Positions 1-6,701 of a stretch of DNA of 7,451 nt are shown here, in pieces. The notes beneath the pieces are model-generated. The model saw only the letters and a list, made by a program, of their open reading frames with translations, was not told the origin of the DNA and searched no databases. The stretch is taken from the NCBI GenBank assembly GCA_020697375.1, contig JAJFBJ010000201.1, forward strand, positions 1 to 7,451. The letters run 5' to 3'. Made by a program: the position numbers and the translations under genes. This stretch comes from Nitrospira sp. (GTDB taxonomy: Bacteria; Nitrospirota; Nitrospiria; Nitrospirales; Nitrospiraceae). Position 1 is the first letter of the stretch; every line of letters starts with the position of its first letter.

Positions 1-18
1 TGGCCATGCTGGGATTCT

Positions 19-877
19 TCAGGGAAGTCTTTCCGGCGTTTCATTGAGTGAACGGTTCATCTTCTGCGCAACCGTCCTCAATTCATCCCGCAGGCTATTC
101 ACGTCTTTCTGGAGTCGATCGATCGATGCGGCTCCCGCAATTTCAGCCTGATCGTTGACCGCGTCTCTGCCGATGAAATACGACGCCAGCGTCGCCGTCA
201 GATAGCCGAACATGGCAAAGGCATAGAGCGCCAGCAGCACACATAACACGCGACCTTCCGGAGTGCGCGGCCAGTAGTCCGAACCCATCGTCGTCATGAT
301 CATGACCGTCCACCACAGGGCGGCGCCGTAGTCCTTCATGCCATGCGAGAGGGGATTTGCCGATGGGGGCTCTTGAAGGGCGATATTGCGCTCGAAGACA
401 TACATGCCGGCGGCGCCGGTGAGCGTGACCAGCAGCGTCAGCGTCAGAACGTAGGCGAATCCACGGCGTTCCATACCGGCGCCGAGCGCCCTGCATCCCT
501 CGATTGAGCGAGCCGACAACCCGGACAAGCGTCAATCCTCTCGCGGCTCTGGCTAGCCGCAACGCTCGGACGACATGGGCGACGCGGAAGAGTCGCAGCG
601 CCGGCAGCGCCAAGGCGATCACGGTGAGCCAGTTCTTTCTGAAGTACGCGGGCTTGTGCGGAGCGAGCAGGAGTCGCACGGCCGCATCTACAATAAAGAT
701 GATCCAAATCAGCGTGCCGATACCTTCCAGCACCCGGCCGGCGCCCCACATCGACTCGACGATCAGCAGTCCCACCCACACGAAAGCCAGCAACAGCATC
801 GGCGTCTCGAGCCATCGCTCCAGATCACGCAAGACTTTTCGGCGTTCCCTCTCCACGGGACGACGCTCTAGGTTCAT
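19..877 (-). pseudogene. Voltage-gated-type ion channel, split by a single-base frameshift
   Basis: Inner-membrane six-helix cation channel of the voltage-gated superfamily, read in two overlapping frames. The N-terminal part (from the ATG at 877) has helices around residues 26-45 and 52-75, then a helix and an arginine-rich S4-like segment (RLFRVAHVVRALRLARAARG). The C-terminal part, in another frame, supplies S5 (GFAYVLTLTLLVTL), a pore helix, the filter-like stretch MTTMGSDYWP (268-297), S6 and a short charged tail resembling a coiled coil. Removing one C from the CCC at 489-491 joins the parts smoothly as SLNRGMQALGAGMERRGFAY. Without that change the first frame runs on into 70-odd residues of unrelated, Arg/His-rich sequence. 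The filter differs from the potassium-channel consensus TVGYGD, so ion selectivity is uncertain. The family call is firm. Whether the shift is real or a sequencing error cannot be told from here. Confidence 0.85.
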
Positions 878-884
878 GGCGATA

Positions 885-889
885 CCTTT
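885..889 (-). promoter_or_regulatory. Ribosome binding site of the channel gene
   Basis: On the minus strand, AAAGG lies seven bases before the ATG at 875-877. This supports 877 as the true 5' end of the channel gene. Confidence 0.55.
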
Positions 890-944
890 CGGTTCTCAGT
901 TTGACCCTGTCGGGTCCACACTACCGCCCAGGCTCCGTCTATTC

Positions 945-950
945 TATAAT
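945..950 (+). promoter_or_regulatory. Possible -10 element upstream of the lipoprotein gene
   Basis: A perfect TATAAT stands in the divergent intergenic gap, 24 bases before the ATG at 975. No good -35 hexamer is found 16-18 bases upstream, where the sequence is CTACCGCC. The TTGACC at 901-906 is too far away. It may be a promoter with a weak or activator-dependent -35, or a chance match. Confidence 0.3.
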
Positions 951-974
951 GCGCTCCGCTGTCGCGCGAGCCGC

Positions 975-2177
975 ATGAGATCACTACCTATGACCTGCCC
1001 GATCAGGAACTTGTTGGTCTTTCTCACCTTGGGTGTCCCTCTCCTGCCTGGTTGTCTGTCGCCGATCGCGATGCATCAGGCCGTCCTGTCATACGATCAG
1101 ACCGTGACGCAGGTGAGCAGCGAGCAATTGCTGTTGAACATCGTCCGCGCTCGTTATCATCGGCCCGTGCATTTAACCACGGTGTCCAGCGTGGCCGCGA
1201 CGTTTGATTTTCGCATGACCGCCGGCATCACCCCGCCGGAAGGAGATGCGCGCGCCATGGTTGCTCCTCTCTTCAGCACGACGGTGGCTGAGAATCCGAC
1301 CGTGACGATCATCCCGATGGATGGAGCGGAATTTGAGCAGCGGCTGCTCACACCGCTGGAAGAATACCGGTTCCTGGCGCTCCTGGAACTCGGCGGAGAC
1401 TTGGGCATGGCGCTCCGAATGATGGGCGCCGCCATGCGGCTGGAAACAGAGAGGGGACCGGTGGTCCTGAAGAATGATCCGGCCACTCCTCGCGAGTATG
1501 AGGACTATCGTCGGCGAAGCCTGCATCTCAGCGTGCTGCATCGCAGCCATCGGCTCTTCATCGAGTCTGTAATGGTCGAGCAGGTATGGGAAGGTATTCT
1601 GGAGAAGGGCCCGTCGCCGGACGACGTGCTTCGCGCTCTGGATAAGGGCTATCGTTGGAGTAAAACCGGGGACAAACGGTATGCGCTCAATAAATCGCGG
1701 GTCCTGCTCTCCAATTATGATGCGGCGCGACGGCCCGAGGGGCGCGACGGTCTGTTCAAAAACCTCTTGGATTGGCCACCCAATGAAATTCTTGTCGATA
1801 TCAGGCCGGAGTATCCAGGCTGGGAGTTGTCGTTTCAGGGCCGCATCAGTTTGAGAAGTTTCAATTCTGTCTTGCAGTTTCTGGCGCGAGGCATGAGCGA
1901 TCGCCCGGAGTATGCCGTTGAACAAGATCCTCGAACCGGTTCCGTCGACGTCAATCCTCCCCATACCCTTCAGATTACTGAGAGGGGCGCGCTGCCGCGG
2001 GACGCCGCCTTTTCGGTGAAATTTAACGACCGCTTTTATTCGGTCGAAGAAACGCCGTTTGCCACAGGCGAGGGCGCCAACTGGAACTTGAAAGCTTTCA
2101 GCATGCTGTATCAACTTTTCCAAATGACGCAAAAACCGGTCCTGGCTCCGGTGCCCGGTATCGCGATCGCCAAGTGA
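975..2177 (+). CDS. Conserved hypothetical lipoprotein
   Basis: Predicted membrane-anchored lipoprotein of about 400 residues. The N-terminus has a hydrophobic stretch (LLVFLTLGVPLL) followed by the lipobox LPGC, with the acceptor cysteine at residue 27. The reading frame is open back to 504, but that part overlaps the channel gene antisense, is rich in Ser/Arg and precedes the signal peptide. The start is therefore placed at the ATG at 975. The ATG at 990 also leaves a proper signal peptide (Cys at 22), and neither has a clear ribosome binding site. After the lipobox come LLLNIVRARY (residues 52-61), a mixed alpha/beta body, LRSFNSVLQFLARG (from 293) and a C-terminal segment NWNLKAFSMLYQLFQMTQKP (369-388). 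I recall similar proteins of unknown function in Gram-negative bacteria, with the same LLLNIVRAR and LFQMT signatures, but cannot name a family. No catalytic motif is visible. The downstream sigma factor gene is co-oriented. Confidence 0.85.
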   Translation: MRSLPMTCPIRNLLVFLTLGVPLLPGCLSPIAMHQAVLSYDQTVTQVSSEQLLLNIVRARYHRPVHLTTVSSVAATFDFRMTAGITPPEGDARAMVAPLFSTTVAENPTVTIIPMDGAEFEQRLLTPLEEYRFLALLELGGDLGMALRMMGAAMRLETERGPVVLKNDPATPREYEDYRRRSLHLSVLHRSHRLFIESVMVEQVWEGILEKGPSPDDVLRALDKGYRWSKTGDKRYALNKSRVLLSNYDAARRPEGRDGLFKNLLDWPPNEILVDIRPEYPGWELSFQGRISLRSFNSVLQFLARGMSDRPEYAVEQDPRTGSVDVNPPHTLQITERGALPRDAAFSVKFNDRFYSVEETPFATGEGANWNLKAFSMLYQLFQMTQKPVLAPVPGIAIAK

Positions 2178-2191
2178 GCCGACTGACTCGG

Positions 2192-2209
2192 GCCATCGCG
2201 CAGGATGGC
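2192..2209 (+). other. Small hairpin after the lipoprotein gene
   Basis: GCCATC and GATGGC form a perfect 6-bp stem with a 6-base loop, 14 bases after the lipoprotein stop codon. No T-run follows, so it is not a standard intrinsic terminator. It could stabilise the 3' end of the message or be chance. Confidence 0.3.
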
Positions 2210-2242
2210 GCAACGGATGATTGACAGTGGAGATGTTCAACG

Positions 2243-2265
2243 GCAGCTTGCCTTACGCAAGCTGC
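2243..2265 (+). other. Hairpin in the 5' leader of the sigma factor gene
   Basis: GCAGCTTGC (2243-2251) and GCAAGCTGC (2257-2265) form a perfect 9-bp stem with the loop CTTAC. Past a bulged G at 2242, AAC (2239-2241) pairs with GTT (2266-2268). No T-run follows. It lies 36 bases before the likely start codon, so it may be a leader RNA structure, a regulator-binding palindrome or a weak terminator. Confidence 0.5.
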
Positions 2266-2287
2266 GTTGACGCGAGCGGTCTCGGTC

Positions 2288-2292
2288 GAGGG
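2288..2292 (+). promoter_or_regulatory. Ribosome binding site favouring the 2302 start
   Basis: GAGGG lies nine bases before the ATG at 2302. A second GAGGG (2296-2300) is spaced ten bases from the next in-frame ATG at 2311. Both favour a start here over the upstream in-frame TTG at 2221, whose extra residues would be encoded by the hairpin. Confidence 0.45.
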
Positions 2293-2301
2293 ATAGAGGG
2301 A

Positions 2302-3582
2302 ATGGCGCTCATGGGCCAGGATCAGTCGCAAACGGTGCATGAACTGGTCGCTGATGTCTACCGCTCCGATTCCCGTCACATCCTCGCCACCTTGATCCGC
2401 CTGCTGGGAGATTTCGATGCCGCAGAGGAGGCCTTGCATGACGCCTTTGCCGTGGCGGTCGAACAATGGGCCCGTGATGGCGTGCCGGCCAATCCGCGCG
2501 CCTGGCTTGTGTCCACCGGCCGGTTCAAGGCCATCGACGGCATGCGACGGCGCGCGCGATTCAATGCCTCGTTGACGGAACTCGTCCAGCAACTGGAAAC
2601 CGTCAGGAGCGACGCGGAGGACCGGGAGGACGAGACCGTCGAAGACGACCGGTTGAGACTGGTGTTCACCTGCTGCCATCCGGCCTTGGCGCCGGAGACA
2701 CAGGTCGCAATGACGTTACGGGAAGTCTGCGGCCTCACCACCGATGAGATCGCGCGCGCTTTTCTCACGAAGCCGCCGACAATCGCGCAACGGATCGTGC
2801 GCGCCAAGGCCAAGATTCGCGATGCGGGCATTCCTTACGAGGTGCCTCGTGATACTGAATTGCCGGATCGGTTGGATGCCGTGTTGCGTGTGGTCTACCT
2901 CGTATTCAATGAGGGCTACTCCGCGTCGTCGGGCGAATTTCTGACCAGACACGATCTGTCGGGTGAGGCCATCCGGCTGGGGCGATTGCTCATGCAGCTC
3001 TTGCCTGAGCCGGAAGCCATAGGACTTCTGGCACTGATGCTGCTTCACGATTCCCGGCGCGCCGCCCGCACTTCACCGTCGGGAGATCTCGTCCTCCTGG
3101 AAGATCAGGACCGCTCGCTGTGGAACCGTGAGCAGATCAGGGAAGGCACGGCATTAGTGGAGCGGGAAGGCACGGCATTAGTGGAGCGGGCACTGGCGTC
3201 GCCACAAGTCGGAACCTATACGATCCAAGCGGCGATTGCGGCCGTGCATGCCCAGGCACCCAGCTCCGCCGCCACGGATTGGGAACAGATCGTCGGCTTG
3301 TACGACGTGTTGATGCAGGCCGCTCCATCCCCCGTGATCGGATTGAACCGCGCTGCAGCGGTCGCCATGCGGGACGGCCCCTCGGAGGGATTGGCCCTCA
3401 TCGAGGCTATCCTCGCGGGAGGTGATTTGACGAATTATCACCTGGCTCATGCCGCGCGGGCCGATCTCTGCCGTCGGCTGGGGCGATACGAGGACGCTCG
3501 CGCGTCGTATGAACGGGCCCTGAGTCTGACGCAGCAGGAGCCGGAGCGGAGGTTTCTGAAGCGGAGGTTGGCGGAGCTGTAG
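2302..3582 (+). CDS. ECF42-type RNA polymerase sigma factor with C-terminal extension
   Basis: Alternative sigma factor of the extracytoplasmic-function class, expected to direct core RNA polymerase to a small set of promoters. It is 426 residues from the ATG at 2302. Region sigma-2 includes [14 protein letters not shown] (from residue 36) and [28 protein letters not shown] (122-129) precedes the sigma-4 helix-turn-helix, [11 protein letters not shown] (144-154) and [19 protein letters not shown]. The remainder is the long helical, TPR-like extension that defines the group, with [52 protein letters not shown] and a C-terminal [11 protein letters not shown]. Established knowledge: in this group the extension is needed for activity, and a DGPF/YCII-like gene usually sits beside the sigma gene. 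None is seen within 2 kb upstream or 3.8 kb downstream. Residues 281-296 are an exact 8-residue duplication, EGTALVER twice. The family assignment is strong; its target genes are unknown. Confidence 0.95.
   Translation: MALMGQDQSQTVHELVADVYRSDSRHILATLIRLLGDFDAAEEALHDAFAVAVEQWARDGVPANPRAWLVSTGRFKAIDGMRRRARFNASLTELVQQLETVRSDAEDREDETVEDDRLRLVFTCCHPALAPETQVAMTLREVCGLTTDEIARAFLTKPPTIAQRIVRAKAKIRDAGIPYEVPRDTELPDRLDAVLRVVYLVFNEGYSASSGEFLTRHDLSGEAIRLGRLLMQLLPEPEAIGLLALMLLHDSRRAARTSPSGDLVLLEDQDRSLWNREQIREGTALVEREGTALVERALASPQVGTYTIQAAIAAVHAQAPSSAATDWEQIVGLYDVLMQAAPSPVIGLNRAAAVAMRDGPSEGLALIEAILAGGDLTNYHLAHAARADLCRRLGRYEDARASYERALSLTQQEPERRFLKRRLAEL
3141..3188 (+). repeat. Exact 24-bp tandem duplication inside the sigma factor gene
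   Basis: Two identical 24-base units, 3141-3164 and 3165-3188, each beginning GGAAGGCACGG. The two bases after the second copy (GG) also continue the pattern. The duplication is a multiple of three and adds EGTALVER once more. Compared with the family pattern, where [10 protein letters not shown] is followed by one such helix leading straight into [15 protein letters not shown], one copy is surplus. Confidence 0.95.
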
Positions 3583-4589
3583 GATTGAAACCCGCGAGTA
3601 CTGTAAGCTGCCACATATAGATTCCTTGCGAACTTCTTCCCAAGGCTGTGCCAAGTGAGTCCGTTACTTTTTTGCGCAGATCTAAGACGTGATTTATCCA
3701 ACTCCAGATAATGAGAATGGTTGGGGAGTCTTGTCGGTGAGCGTAGACAGGACATTAACGTGGCAAGTCCTTTTTGATTCTGAACGATTCAGGCCGTCGG
3801 CTATGCGAAGGTCTGCTGCAGCAAACGTCAACCCTTCCTATCCCTACCCCTGCGGTTTTCGACGACAGGATGTTAGGACGCAGTATCAACTTCAATGAAC
3901 ACTTCGCGTTGATCCTGTCTGTCCCGTCTCTGGTCTGTGTATCGAAACAGATAACACTTCCGTATCCGACTCGATACGTAGACGAGTTTTCAATCATTCT
4001 CTTGACCCGGCTTCATTGGTTTACCAGAAGGCTTTGTTCAAGCAAAACAAGCGATTACCAATGGACTCGGTTGATACTTGTCCATCAGGCATTTCGATTG
4101 CAGATCCGGAGCATGCGAGGAAAGCCGGAAGCTAGGCGCTACGGCCTACCACATGTGCGGAAACTAAGAGCAGAAACCTGGTGGGTCTAGTGGATGATTT
4201 TTTGAACTGCTGAAGTTACCGTTGTCCCGTTGCAGTAGCTGATCCGAAGCATGGTCAAGATCAGGGTAAACGGTCCCCAGATCATCATTTGGTTGAGTGG
4301 GCGAAGGCTGCTCCGGCGATGACAAGGCGCCGTTAGCGGATGGTTTATCGTCCACCGTGCCATATACCGAGGTCGTTCAGTATCGTGCGTTCGCATCCAT
4401 GAGCCCTGATCTTACATCGCCATGCTTATGGTGCCTGCCTGAGGCGCAAGAGCACTAGAAGGAGTGCGCAATTGGTTCTCTCAGCGGAATTATCACACGC
4501 CAGCGCAGCGTTGAGTAAAAAAAGCGATAGGTGTTTTCGATAAGCAAGAAGTGCAGTTGTGTTCAGGAAACGGAACGCTCAACTCATGA
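3583..4589. other. Gene-poor spacer of about 1 kb
   Basis: No supportable gene was found here. Open frames exist on both strands (for example plus 3774-4190 from a TTG, and overlapping minus-strand frames at 4164-4396), but they lack ribosome binding sites and recognisable motifs. Their composition looks unlike the flanking genes. By eye the stretch is lower in GC than the genes on either side. No intrinsic terminator after the sigma factor and no convincing sigma-70 promoter before the haloperoxidase were seen. It may be long regulatory DNA or sequence too decayed to recognise. Confidence 0.6.
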
Positions 4590-4595
4590 AAGGAG
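4590..4595 (+). promoter_or_regulatory. Strong ribosome binding site of the haloperoxidase gene
   Basis: AAGGAG ends six bases before the ATG at 4602. An in-frame TGA at 4587-4589 excludes any upstream extension, so this start is secure. Confidence 0.85.
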
Positions 4596-4601
4596 AGAAC
4601 G

Positions 4602-6149
4602 ATGGATTCGATTTTATATTGGAACGACGTAGCCCTGGAAGCCAACCGCGTCAGCCACACAAACGGGAAGAGCGAGCAGACCGGTCCAACTCTTAGTTCG
4701 CGGGCCTTGGCGATTGTCCATTTGGGCATGTACGAAGCCTTCGCAGGCGCCTCGAACTATCCAGCCGGCTTGCCGTCCTATCTAGGATTGGCAGCGCCGA
4801 CAGGAGCGCCATTCGGTCAGCCTGCGATAGAGGCAGCCATCGCCGCCTCGGCTCATGCGACGTTATCTAATTTGTTTCCGAGCCAAAAGGCCTTTTTCGA
4901 CTCCAAGCACTCGGCAGCCGGTCTCTCGGGCAATGGGTTGCAGCAAGGACATCTTTTTGGATTGATGGTGGCTCAAAAGATGCTCGACGAGCGAAAGAAT
5001 GATCCGGGCGCCGGCGACAATGGCTATGCCGCCTCGATGACTCGCGGGGCGCATCGGCCCGATCCCGACAACCCCGGTCAAGGCTACCACGGCCCATTCT
5101 ACGGGCAGGCCAAGCTCTTTGCCGCCACTATGCGACATGCCATCGCTCCGCCGCCGGCGTTGAACAGCCCGGAGTATATCCGGGCATTCAAACAGGTCAG
5201 GGGCCAAGGCATTGCGCCAGAGCTGATGGGGACCTTGCCTCCCGGGTATCCACCACGAACTGTGGACCAAACCATCATTGGATTGTATTGGGGGTATGAC
5301 GGCGCGGCCCAGCTTGGCACCCCGCCCCGGCTGTACAACCAGATCATCCGGGAGATCGCTATGAAGAAACGGAATCCGGCGAACCCCGCAAACCCAGGGA
5401 ATCCCGCGCTCGAGGTGAATACGCTGGCTCAGAATGCCCAATTGTTTGCATTTGTAAACGCCGCCATGGGCGATGCCGGTATTCTGGCGTGGGAGCAAAA
5501 ATACGTTCATGATTTCTGGCGTCCCGTCGTCGGCATCCGAGAGCACGACGAGTCGATGGGCCCTGCGTCGGATCAAGCCAAAGATAATATCAATAACGAC
5601 TGTGACCCCGGGTGGTTGCCCTTCGGGGCCCCGAGCACGAACTCCATGGCGAAGGGCGAAGAATTCCTCCCTTCGTACCCGATCTATCCGTGCGGGCATG
5701 CCATCAAGGGGCTCGTCAAAAACTTTACGCCTCCATTTCCGGCTTATCCATCCGGTCATGCGACCTTCGGGGCGGCTGCCTTCCATATCACGCGGCTTTT
5801 CTACGGAGTCCCGGCCAAAGATACCAAACCGGATACATTGTTCAATGGTCTCAAATTCGTGTCCGAGGAATTGAACGGCATCAATCAGGATAATAAGGGC
5901 ACTGTGCGGCCCAAGCATACCCGCAAGTTTGATAATGGTCTTTGGCAGATGATCATAGAGAACGGCCGTAGCCGTGTGTACTTGGGCGTCCATTGGGTAT
6001 TCGATGCCTTTGCCGTGGATGAGAATAATAAGCCGCAGCTCGACAAGATGGAGAAGGGGAAGAAGATTGGCGGGGTTCCACTCGGGCTCGACATAGCCGA
6101 AGACATTTTCGCGACAGGTGGGGGAAAGGCGCCAAAAAAACCATTGTGA
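4602..6149 (+). CDS. Vanadium-dependent haloperoxidase, fungal chloroperoxidase-like (PAP2 superfamily)
   Basis: Predicted to use vanadate and hydrogen peroxide to oxidise halides to hypohalous acid. It is 515 residues. All vanadate-site residues known from Curvularia inaequalis chloroperoxidase are present with matching local spacing: Lys300 and Arg307 in WEQKYVHDFWRP (K353/R360), Ser384-Gly385-His386 in YPSGHATFG (S402-H404), and Arg458 and His464 in SRVYLGVHW (R490/H496). Asp233 in YWGYDG matches D292, Trp297 matches W350 and Phe379 matches F397. Similarity recalled with the fungal enzyme also covers the N-terminus (ILYWNDVALEANRVSHT), GTPPRLYNQI, SEELNGIN and the C-terminus (IGGVPLGLDIAEDIF). 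No signal peptide is visible. An insertion between the WRP and SGH motifs contains the only two cysteines, C334 and C364. A relative acting as a phosphatase is conceivable because the folds are related, but this full-length match argues for a haloperoxidase. Halide preference is unproven. The gene appears monocistronic apart from the decayed fragment downstream. Confidence 0.95.
   Translation: MDSILYWNDVALEANRVSHTNGKSEQTGPTLSSRALAIVHLGMYEAFAGASNYPAGLPSYLGLAAPTGAPFGQPAIEAAIAASAHATLSNLFPSQKAFFDSKHSAAGLSGNGLQQGHLFGLMVAQKMLDERKNDPGAGDNGYAASMTRGAHRPDPDNPGQGYHGPFYGQAKLFAATMRHAIAPPPALNSPEYIRAFKQVRGQGIAPELMGTLPPGYPPRTVDQTIIGLYWGYDGAAQLGTPPRLYNQIIREIAMKKRNPANPANPGNPALEVNTLAQNAQLFAFVNAAMGDAGILAWEQKYVHDFWRPVVGIREHDESMGPASDQAKDNINNDCDPGWLPFGAPSTNSMAKGEEFLPSYPIYPCGHAIKGLVKNFTPPFPAYPSGHATFGAAAFHITRLFYGVPAKDTKPDTLFNGLKFVSEELNGINQDNKGTVRPKHTRKFDNGLWQMIIENGRSRVYLGVHWVFDAFAVDENNKPQLDKMEKGKKIGGVPLGLDIAEDIFATGGGKAPKKPL
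5373..5408 (+). repeat. Four NPx tripeptide repeats in the haloperoxidase
   Basis: Residues 258-269 read NPANPANPGNPA. The codons vary between units (AAT/AAC, CCG/CCC/CCA), so it is a protein-level repeat rather than a fresh DNA slippage tract. It falls where the fungal enzyme has a charged loop between the RIAV-like helix and the EVN segment. Confidence 0.85.
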
Positions 6150-6250
6150 TCTGGTCAAACACGTTTTCCTGTTGGGGCAACGACGAATTCTGACGCGTCA
6201 CTGAGGTTGCGACCCAATTTCTGAAGGCGGTGCGCTAGAAGTTCACGTAC

Positions 6251-6701
6251 AGCGGCGTCTTCGTCAAAAGTGCGTGGGCGGCCTACTTATGCGATCAAGC
6301 AGGGTTATGAGATACAGATCGACGATACAGGTTATCGCCCCGAGCCCAAATTCTCTGGATTTCCTGAAGAGCTTAACAATCCTTATCATTTGACGGGAGC
6401 GATCTATCCGGCGTATTTCTCGTCGACGCCACCGTTCAAGGTCCCTCGTTTCGATATCAAGGCGGTTACGGGTGACAGCACTGGGAGTCCAGCGCAGACT
6501 CTACGGTCGCGTCCGCCTGGACAGTGGAACGAGTTCGTGATCACGGCTCAGGGCAATACTTTTCGCGTAGAGTTGAACGGCAAGGTGGTGAACGAAGCAA
6601 CCGACCATAACAAGGCTTATGTGGAAGGTCTTATTGGGCTGCAAAACCACTTCAACGGCTACCGGGTCCAGTTCAGGAACCTGAGGCTCAAAAAACTATA
6701 G
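6251..6701 (+). pseudogene. 5'-truncated, frameshifted DUF1080 (3-keto-disaccharide hydrolase-like) remnant
   Basis: Remnant of a DUF1080 domain, a concanavalin-like fold linked to carbohydrate breakdown, some members acting on 3-keto-disaccharides. The intact part reads QGYEIQIDDTGY, later PPGQWNEFVITAQGNTFRVE with LNGKVVNEA, and ends with GLIGLQNHFNGYRVQFRNLR, all signatures of the C-terminal two thirds of the domain. Upstream, SGVFVK (6251-6268), matching the family's NSGVFVR, lies in a different frame. Removing one A from AAAA (6266-6269) joins it to VRGRPTYAIKQGYEIQID. A TAG at 6236-6238 closes that frame, and only about 100 bases separate it from the haloperoxidase stop, so the N-terminal portion is missing. 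A GTG at 6270 could open a 143-residue ORF, but it has no ribosome binding site and would lack part of the fold. Confidence 0.8.

Noticed and set aside
504..974. In-frame 5' extension of the lipoprotein ORF
   Set aside because: It runs antisense to the conserved channel gene, is Ser/Arg-rich and would place residues before an obvious lipoprotein signal peptide.
2221..2226. Perfect TTGACA -35-like hexamer upstream of the sigma factor
   Set aside because: No -10-like hexamer lies 16-18 bases downstream; that position is inside the hairpin stem.
1173..2240. Long minus-strand ORF opposite the lipoprotein gene
   Set aside because: The opposite strand encodes a lipoprotein with a lipobox and coherent structure. 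The antisense translation is His/Arg-rich without recognisable motifs.
3774..4190. 138-codon plus-strand ORF in the spacer
   Set aside because: It starts at TTG without a ribosome binding site, and its translation has no recognisable domain or plausible signal.
4187..4396. Minus-strand ORF with a short hydrophobic stretch (MMIWGPFTLILTMLRI)
   Set aside because: One hydrophobic patch in a 69-codon frame, overlapping another equally open frame and lacking a ribosome binding site, is not enough to support a gene.
4572..4576. GGAAC resembling an ECF sigma -35 element before the haloperoxidase
   Set aside because: A matching -10 element would fall on the ribosome binding site, leaving no room for a normal leader, so it is probably chance.
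4863..6158. 431-codon minus-strand ORF opposite the haloperoxidase
   Set aside because: It is a shadow of the haloperoxidase frame in GC-rich DNA. The plus-strand protein has all catalytic residues; the minus one shows no motif.
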